Positions 6,538-9,917 of a DNA stretch of 9,917 bases are shown in pieces. How positions within the stretch are numbered: position 1 is the stretch's first letter; each line of letters starts with the position of its first letter. The notes under the pieces were generated by a model that saw nothing but the letters and a program-made list of their open reading frames with translations, did no database searches and had not been told where the DNA came from. The stretch spans positions 1 through 9,917 of the forward strand of contig JAVBMO010000115.1 in the NCBI GenBank assembly GCA_031552355.1, written 5' to 3'. The stretch comes from JAVBMO01 sp031552355. Its GTDB lineage: Bacteria; Bacteroidota; Bacteroidia; Bacteroidales; P3. Position numbers and translations under genes: made by a program.

Positions 6538-7227
6538 ATGTCGTTGCTAAAAGATTTCGTCGAACTTCTTTTTCCAAAAACCTGTTACGGATGTTCCCAG
6601 CTTTTGCGGGGCAACGAAGAAACCCTTTGTTCCTCGTGCTTCAATCATCTTCCGCTTACACAATATCATTTTTCCGAAGAAGAAAACCCCATCGAAAAAC
6701 TCTTTTGGGGACGTATTGATATTCAGCAAGCCAGTGCCTACATGTTTTTCAGTAAAGGCGGTATTGTCCAACAACTGCTTCACAACCTAAAATACAAAGG
6801 ACATACGGAAATAGGGCATCTTTTGGGCGAATTATTAGGCGAAGAACTAAAACAATCGCCAAAATTCAACGATATTGACCTCATTGTTCCCGTTCCCCTG
6901 CATCCTTCAAAACAGAAAAAAAGAGGCTACAACCAAAGCGAAGAAATTGCCAAAGGGATTTCTAAAAAGCTACAAGCTCCCGTAAATACACAGATTATGG
7001 TGCGGACAAAAGCTACAGAAACGCAAACTAAAAAAGCGCGTTTTGACCGTTGGCAAAATGTGGATGAAAAATTCGGCTTGAAAGAGGCTTCTTTTGCTGA
7101 AAACAAACATATTCTTTTGGTGGACGACGTTATCACGACCGGTGCAACCATCGAAGCCTGTGCTAAAATTTTACTGCAGGCGAAAAATGCAAAAGTAAGT
7201 GTGGTAACTTTGGCTTCGGTTTACTAA
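6538..7227 (+). CDS. comF: ComF family protein (phosphoribosyltransferase fold)
   Basis: ComF proteins are associated with DNA uptake in naturally competent bacteria, but they are also common in bacteria not known to take up DNA, so the role here is open. The 229-residue protein has the family's N-terminal zinc-binding module, Cys16-x2-Cys19 and Cys31-x2-Cys34. A linker follows, then the type I phosphoribosyltransferase core: VPVPLHPSKQKKRGYNQ at 117-133 and the PRPP-binding loop ILLVDDVITTGAT at 192-204. The segment ETQTKKARFDRWQNV (161-175) is also conserved in the family. Comparison with homologues supports the ATG at 6538. No clear own promoter is seen between the gap terminator and this start. 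The gene converges on the U32 gene with only 2 bp between the stop codons. Confidence 0.95.
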   Translation: MSLLKDFVELLFPKTCYGCSQLLRGNEETLCSSCFNHLPLTQYHFSEEENPIEKLFWGRIDIQQASAYMFFSKGGIVQQLLHNLKYKGHTEIGHLLGELLGEELKQSPKFNDIDLIVPVPLHPSKQKKRGYNQSEEIAKGISKKLQAPVNTQIMVRTKATETQTKKARFDRWQNVDEKFGLKEASFAENKHILLVDDVITTGATIEACAKILLQAKNAKVSVVTLASVY

Positions 7228-7229
7228 AA

Positions 7230-9056
7230 TTAATCGGTTGCCAAAACTTGCATCTGGCAATTCTCGCAATCAAATTTCAAGGCAAATGTCCTTTGATTGT
7301 TTTTGATAACCAAAGGTCTTCTGAATTTTTCTTCCGTTTTTGGATTTTTCAAACACTGCCCCATTTCAAAGAGCAGGCAATATTTGGTTTTCATCAACAC
7401 TTTTCCTTTGTGTTCATTTTGAAGTTCAAAGCCTTTTTCGATTTCTTTTACGCCATGTTTTCTGTAAAAAGCTTCCGCCTTTTCATTCAAAATATTTCCG
7501 GTATAATCCAATTTTTCTCTGAAATAAGGGGCATTTTCGTTTTTATGAGCTACAGCTACACTTTTGACAGACTGTATGCGAATATCCGTCAATTTTTGCA
7601 AAGTTCTTCTACGCAAATCATTCAAAACCGAAATCGGAATAAAATAATCCTGTTCCAAACAAATTGTCAATTCCGCCAATTCAAAAAAAGTATCGCCGAG
7701 TTTTCCCAATTGCTTCTGAATGGTGTCTTGTCCTTGCTTTTGAGCCAATTGTTTTTCGGTTTCTAAAGAAACTTCCGTTTCAAAACCTTCTTCATCTTTT
7801 ACTGTCAGGCAAAAGCCATTAGAGGTTTCGCTCAAACGGAACGAAACGGCAATTTTTCGTTCGGAAGTCTGTCCTCGAAGTAGTTTTTCAAAAGCCACGT
7901 TATTGTTTCGGAATATCGACATTCCTTCTTTCAATTGCAAATCTTCGGTATTGGGAAAAATCCTGTCGCCTTCCACCCTATTCACTTGAAATCCGTCGAG
8001 TTTCTTTTCCGAAGAAAAAAAGCAAAAACCGTCTCCTGCCGAAACCTTTTTACCGGAATCCAATGTAAAAGAATTTCTTTGAATTTCCTTCACCATTCCC
8101 ATGGGTTCGCCCAAAGATTTTTGGGTATAAAACGAGGCCATTTCAGGCTTGCGCCCTTCCAGGAAATAGGTGGAATAACTCCGATTAAACGTCTTGTAAA
8201 TATCCGGCTCAAAAAGAATTCTGGTTTTTCCTGCAGAAGCCCGTTTATATTTTTCGGGATTGCCGTCTATAATGGAATCCAGCAGATTACGATAATGTGC
8301 TGTTACATTTTTCAAATAATGAATATCCTTCAACCGGCCTTCAATCTTGAATGACGTGATACCGGCTTCGCAAAGGGCAAATAGTTGTTCCGATGCATTA
8401 AAATCTTTCAACGAAAGCAGATGCACGTCTTTCAAAACCAAGCTATTTTCAGAATACAAATCGTAAAAAGAGCGGCATGGCTGGCTGCATTCCCCACGAT
8501 TTCCGCTTTTTCCGGTGATATGCCGGCTCATATAACATTGTCCGCTGTAGCAGACGCACAAAGCGCCATGGACAAACGCTTCGAGTTCAACTTTGGTATT
8601 TTGGGATATTTCCGAAATTTGTTTCAACGACAATTCCCTCGCCAAAATGACCCTTTGGAAACTCACTTGTTCCAAAAACTGAACTTTTTGCAAAGAATCA
8701 TTATGGGTTTGCGTACTCGCATGCAGGGCCACAGGCGGAATATCCATTTCCAAAATCCCCATATCCTGGACAATAATAGCGTCAACGCCTATTGTGTAGA
8801 GGTCTTTTATCAATTCTTCGGTTTGAGAAAGGTCGTGGTCAAAAAGAAGCGTATTGATGGTAACATACACCTTTGCCCTGAAAAAGTGTGCAAATCGCAC
8901 CAATTCTGCAATATCATCCAAAGAATTTCCCGCTGCCTGACGTGCCCCAAATTGTGAAGCGCCAATATACACGGCATCGGCACCATGTAAAATAGCCGCT
9001 TTGCCGTATTCCAAATTCCGCGCAGGAGATAACAATTCTAATTCCCTTGGATTCAA
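7230..9056 (-). CDS. U32 family protein, RlhA-like RNA hydroxylase
   Basis: The 608-residue protein has an N-terminal U32 barrel (ELELLSPARNLEYGKAAI at 5-22, GADAVYIGA at 25-33). Its iron-sulfur-type Cys set is Cys167, Cys174, Cys190 and Cys194, plus Cys169, in HGALCVCYSGQCYMSRH...GNRGECSQPCR. The barrel end FKIEGRLKD is followed by a long C-terminal half as in E. coli RlhA, which makes 5-hydroxycytidine in 23S rRNA; shorter relatives (TrhP) hydroxylate tRNA wobble uridine. Length and the extra domain favour RlhA-like over TrhP, but the substrate is inference, and older annotation calls these collagenase-like peptidases. The C-terminus adds a second cluster, Cys560, Cys568, Cys597 and Cys600. 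The start is TTG: the frame opens at 9092 without an ATG, and homologues begin close to the ELELLSPA motif. A structured leader with a terminator-like hairpin precedes it. Confidence 0.93.
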   Translation of the reverse strand: MNPRELELLSPARNLEYGKAAILHGADAVYIGASQFGARQAAGNSLDDIAELVRFAHFFRAKVYVTINTLLFDHDLSQTEELIKDLYTIGVDAIIVQDMGILEMDIPPVALHASTQTHNDSLQKVQFLEQVSFQRVILARELSLKQISEISQNTKVELEAFVHGALCVCYSGQCYMSRHITGKSGNRGECSQPCRSFYDLYSENSLVLKDVHLLSLKDFNASEQLFALCEAGITSFKIEGRLKDIHYLKNVTAHYRNLLDSIIDGNPEKYKRASAGKTRILFEPDIYKTFNRSYSTYFLEGRKPEMASFYTQKSLGEPMGMVKEIQRNSFTLDSGKKVSAGDGFCFFSSEKKLDGFQVNRVEGDRIFPNTEDLQLKEGMSIFRNNNVAFEKLLRGQTSERKIAVSFRLSETSNGFCLTVKDEEGFETEVSLETEKQLAQKQGQDTIQKQLGKLGDTFFELAELTICLEQDYFIPISVLNDLRRRTLQKLTDIRIQSVKSVAVAHKNENAPYFREKLDYTGNILNEKAEAFYRKHGVKEIEKGFELQNEHKGKVLMKTKYCLLFEMGQCLKNPKTEEKFRRPLVIKNNQRTFALKFDCENCQMQVLATD

Positions 9057-9071
9057 TTTTTTGTCTTTTAT

Positions 9072-9123
9072 AAAGGAAAAAACCGGAAAAATTCACTGGG
9101 AATATTTCCGGACCATTTCCTTT
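9072..9123 (-). terminator. Terminator-like hairpin in the U32 leader (possible attenuator)
   Basis: CCGGAAAAATTC (9083-9094) pairs with GAATATTTCCGG (9100-9111), 12 positions with one A-A mismatch and a 5-nt loop. An outer stem AAAGGAAA (9072-9079) / TTTCCTTT (9116-9123) is perfect over 8 bp. On the minus strand the inner stem is followed at once by six T (complement of 9082-9077), the layout of an intrinsic terminator. On plus no T-run follows. It lies about 20 nt before the U32 start codon, so it would stop or regulate the gene's own transcript. Confidence 0.65.
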
Positions 9124-9132
9124 CAAATTTGA

Positions 9133-9180
9133 GCAGCAAACGGGGGGCGAACTATCAAGTTTCTATCGCTCATTTGCAGC
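9133..9180 (-). promoter_or_regulatory. Upstream hairpin of the U32 leader
   Basis: GCAGCAAA (9133-9140) pairs with TTTGCAGC (9173-9180) with one A-A mismatch, and inside it GCGA (9147-9150) pairs with TCGC (9166-9169). A G6 run at 9142-9147 reads as C6 in the minus-strand RNA. Together with the terminator-like hairpin closer to the gene, this gives a two-domain leader. I cannot match it to a riboswitch class I know. Confidence 0.45.
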
Positions 9181-9221
9181 TTTTTACAATTAATATTAGT
9201 TTTATAGGTATGATTTAGCAA

Positions 9222-9252
9222 CAAAAATAAGTTAAGCTAAAATTCTGTCAAA
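9222..9252 (-). promoter_or_regulatory. Proximal promoter candidate for the U32 gene
   Basis: On the minus strand, TTTG at 9252-9249 is followed after 19 nt by TATTTTTG at 9229-9222, a full match to the Bacteroidota -33/-7 arrangement. The start would be near 9215, giving a leader of about 160 nt. A 6-bp inverted repeat, TTTAGC (9214-9219) and GCTAAA (9236-9241), flanks the -7 element and could be an operator. Confidence 0.55.
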
Positions 9253-9282
9253 GACCGTCAGAATCATATATTCTTCAAGGTG

Positions 9283-9314
9283 CAAAAATACTCATTTTTC
9301 TCAGTTTTTACAAA
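9283..9314 (-). promoter_or_regulatory. Distal promoter candidate for the U32 gene
   Basis: On the minus strand, TTTG at 9314-9311 is followed after 20 nt by TATTTTTG at 9290-9283, again a full match to the consensus. The start would be near 9277, about 220 nt before the U32 start codon. It lies 61 bp upstream of the proximal candidate. Confidence 0.55.
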
Positions 9315-9328
9315 CATTACTATCTTTC
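9297..9328 (+). promoter_or_regulatory. Weak promoter candidate for the rod-shaped RNA
   Basis: TATCTTTC at 9321-9328 matches TAnnTTTG except for the last base, and TTTC at 9297-9300 lies 20 nt upstream. A start near 9335 would precede the long folded region that begins at about 9353. Two imperfect boxes make this tentative. Confidence 0.3.
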
Positions 9329-9352
9329 CATAATTAAGTAAATATGGGTTTT

Positions 9353-9538
9353 AAATATAACATAACGTTCACTGAACAAAACAATTGGCACTTTCCAAAG
9401 AAAACGGGATTGAACGCGCAATGTTCATGCTATACTTTGGCATGGCGTGGACTTACTTGTTTTGTTTTCGGGTATGCCAGTACCTCTACATTGAAGCAGC
9501 GTGAGTTCCGCGCTTTTCTTTTTTGTTGCAGCATATTT
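9353..9538 (+). ncRNA. Candidate structured RNA, 6S-like rod
   Basis: The segment folds on itself along its whole length. From outside in: 9353-9358 with 9533-9538; 9372-9379 with 9523-9531 (one bulged G); 9397-9404 (AAAGAAAA) with 9514-9521; 9412-9418 with 9500-9508 (small bulge); 9419-9424 (CAATGT) with 9488-9493; 9433-9436 with 9479-9482; 9439-9444 with 9473-9478; a terminal hairpin 9446-9452 with 9464-9470. That is about 45 pairs in one irregular rod with a 16-nt asymmetric loop (9381-9396) and an internal loop (9405-9411 against 9509-9513). Several pairs are G-U on the plus strand only, favouring plus. Length (about 186 nt) and single-rod shape fit 6S RNA, the RNA polymerase-binding regulator known in Bacteroidales. 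Identity is inference from shape, since I cannot run a covariance search. Confidence 0.5.
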
Positions 9539-9561
9539 TCATTTTGGAATAATTATTTTTA

Positions 9562-9577
9562 AATAATAATGATTATC
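9562..9577. promoter_or_regulatory. Fur-box-like sequence over the regulator promoter
   Basis: Read on the minus strand, 9577-9565 is GATAATCATTATT, matching 12 of 13 bases of the second part of the classical Fur box (GATAATCATTATC). It overlaps the -7 element of the Fur-family gene, the expected place for autorepression. The region is very AT-rich, which raises the chance of accidental similarity. Confidence 0.4.
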
Positions 9578-9581
9578 TTTG
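9574..9581 (+). promoter_or_regulatory. Promoter (-7 element) of the Fur-family gene
   Basis: TATCTTTG at 9574-9581 matches TAnnTTTG fully and lies 30 bp before the ATG at 9612. The upstream -33 element is not clear in this AT-rich stretch. The predicted leader is about 25 nt. Confidence 0.55.
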
Positions 9582-9611
9582 TATGATAGTTATAATTAGA
9601 AGATAATTGCC

Positions 9612-9917
9612 ATGAATAGCTATTTTGTAGATAAACTGACGGAAAAAGGATTAAAAGTAACACCTCAGCGTGTGGCTGTTTTCAGGGCTGTTGCAGCATT
9701 GGGCAATCACCCGACTGCAGAAAATATAATTGATAGTATAAAGCCTCATTATCCAAATATTTCGGTGGCTACCGTGTATAAAGTTTTGGATTCTTTAGTG
9801 GAAAAAGATCTACTGGCGAAAGTAAAAACAGAGAAAGGCATTTCGAGATATGATGCGATTATGGTTCCTCATCACCATTTACACTGTTCCGAAACAGATC
9901 GTATAGAAGACTATAAA
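9612..9917 (+). CDS. Fur/PerR-family transcriptional regulator (3' end cut off)
   Basis: The first 102 residues are present; the gene continues past the window. It is a Fur-superfamily metal-dependent DNA-binding repressor. The winged-helix domain covers about residues 8-72, with LKVTPQRVAVFRAV at 14-27, HPTAENIID at 33-41 and the recognition-helix segment NISVATVYKVLDSLVEKDLL at 49-68. The metal-site segment RYDAIMVPHHHLHC at 79-92 follows, giving Asp81, His88-His90 and Cys92. The usual structural-zinc pair CxxC after HHHL is C-S-E-T here, so the second Cys is missing, as in some PerR-like members. PerR-type peroxide sensing is likely but not proven; Fur (iron) is the alternative. The promoter overlaps a Fur-box-like sequence, which suggests autoregulation. 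Confidence 0.92.
   Translation, partial: MNSYFVDKLTEKGLKVTPQRVAVFRAVAALGNHPTAENIIDSIKPHYPNISVATVYKVLDSLVEKDLLAKVKTEKGISRYDAIMVPHHHLHCSETDRIEDYK

Noticed and set aside
7248..8957. Several plus-strand frames inside the U32 gene
   Set aside because: They are opposite-strand shadows of a clearly conserved 608-residue protein.
9344..9562. 72-residue plus-strand open frame between the U32 and Fur-family genes
   Set aside because: It has no recognisable domain, an odd Cys/Phe/Trp composition, and coincides with the self-complementary segment 9353-9538, which explains the sequence better as RNA.
9590..9600. PerR-box-like half site TTATAAT before the Fur-family ATG
   Set aside because: The second half (ATTATAA) is absent, so it is not a credible 7-1-7 palindrome.

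Overview
The window looks like chromosomal DNA of a low-GC member of the Bacteroidota, most likely Bacteroidales. Three things point there: the protein sequences (a GroEL ending in a Gly/Met-rich tail, a lipoprotein with a type II signal peptide and Tyr-Asp repeats, a long U32 protein with an extra C-terminal Cys cluster), the AT-rich leaders without strong Shine-Dalgarno sites, and repeated matches to the Bacteroidota -7 promoter element TAnnTTTG (for example 2529-2536, 5394-5401, 9574-9581). It is mostly a housekeeping region. I see no phage, IS, CRISPR, rRNA or tRNA.

Layout: 1-471 is non-coding and rich in inverted repeats. groES-groEL (472-2429) form a chaperonin operon closed by a strong terminator. 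A monocistronic lipoprotein (2604-3707) converges on an uncharacterised five-helix membrane protein (5140-3851, minus), with a bidirectional terminator between them. A divergent intergenic region leads to gap (5453-6451) with its own terminator, then comF (6538-7227). comF converges, with a 2-bp gap, on a long U32-family, RlhA-like gene (9056-7230, minus). The last 0.86 kb is mostly non-coding: a structured minus-strand leader for the U32 gene with two promoter candidates, a plus-strand region that folds into a long irregular rod of 6S RNA size (about 9353-9538), and the start of a Fur/PerR-family regulator cut by the window end.

Functionally the genes are independent units: protein folding (GroESL), glycolysis (GAPDH), a ComF-type phosphoribosyltransferase-fold protein, RNA hydroxylation (U32/RlhA-like) and metal- or peroxide-responsive regulation (Fur family). 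The most interesting parts are non-coding: the candidate 6S-like RNA, a terminator-like hairpin with a U6 tract just before the U32 start codon (possible attenuator), a Fur-box-like sequence over the regulator's own -7 element, and a 78-bp compound palindrome built from short repeats at the left edge. No new multi-gene system is evident; the two uncharacterised proteins (2604-3707 and 3851-5140) are the only coding unknowns.
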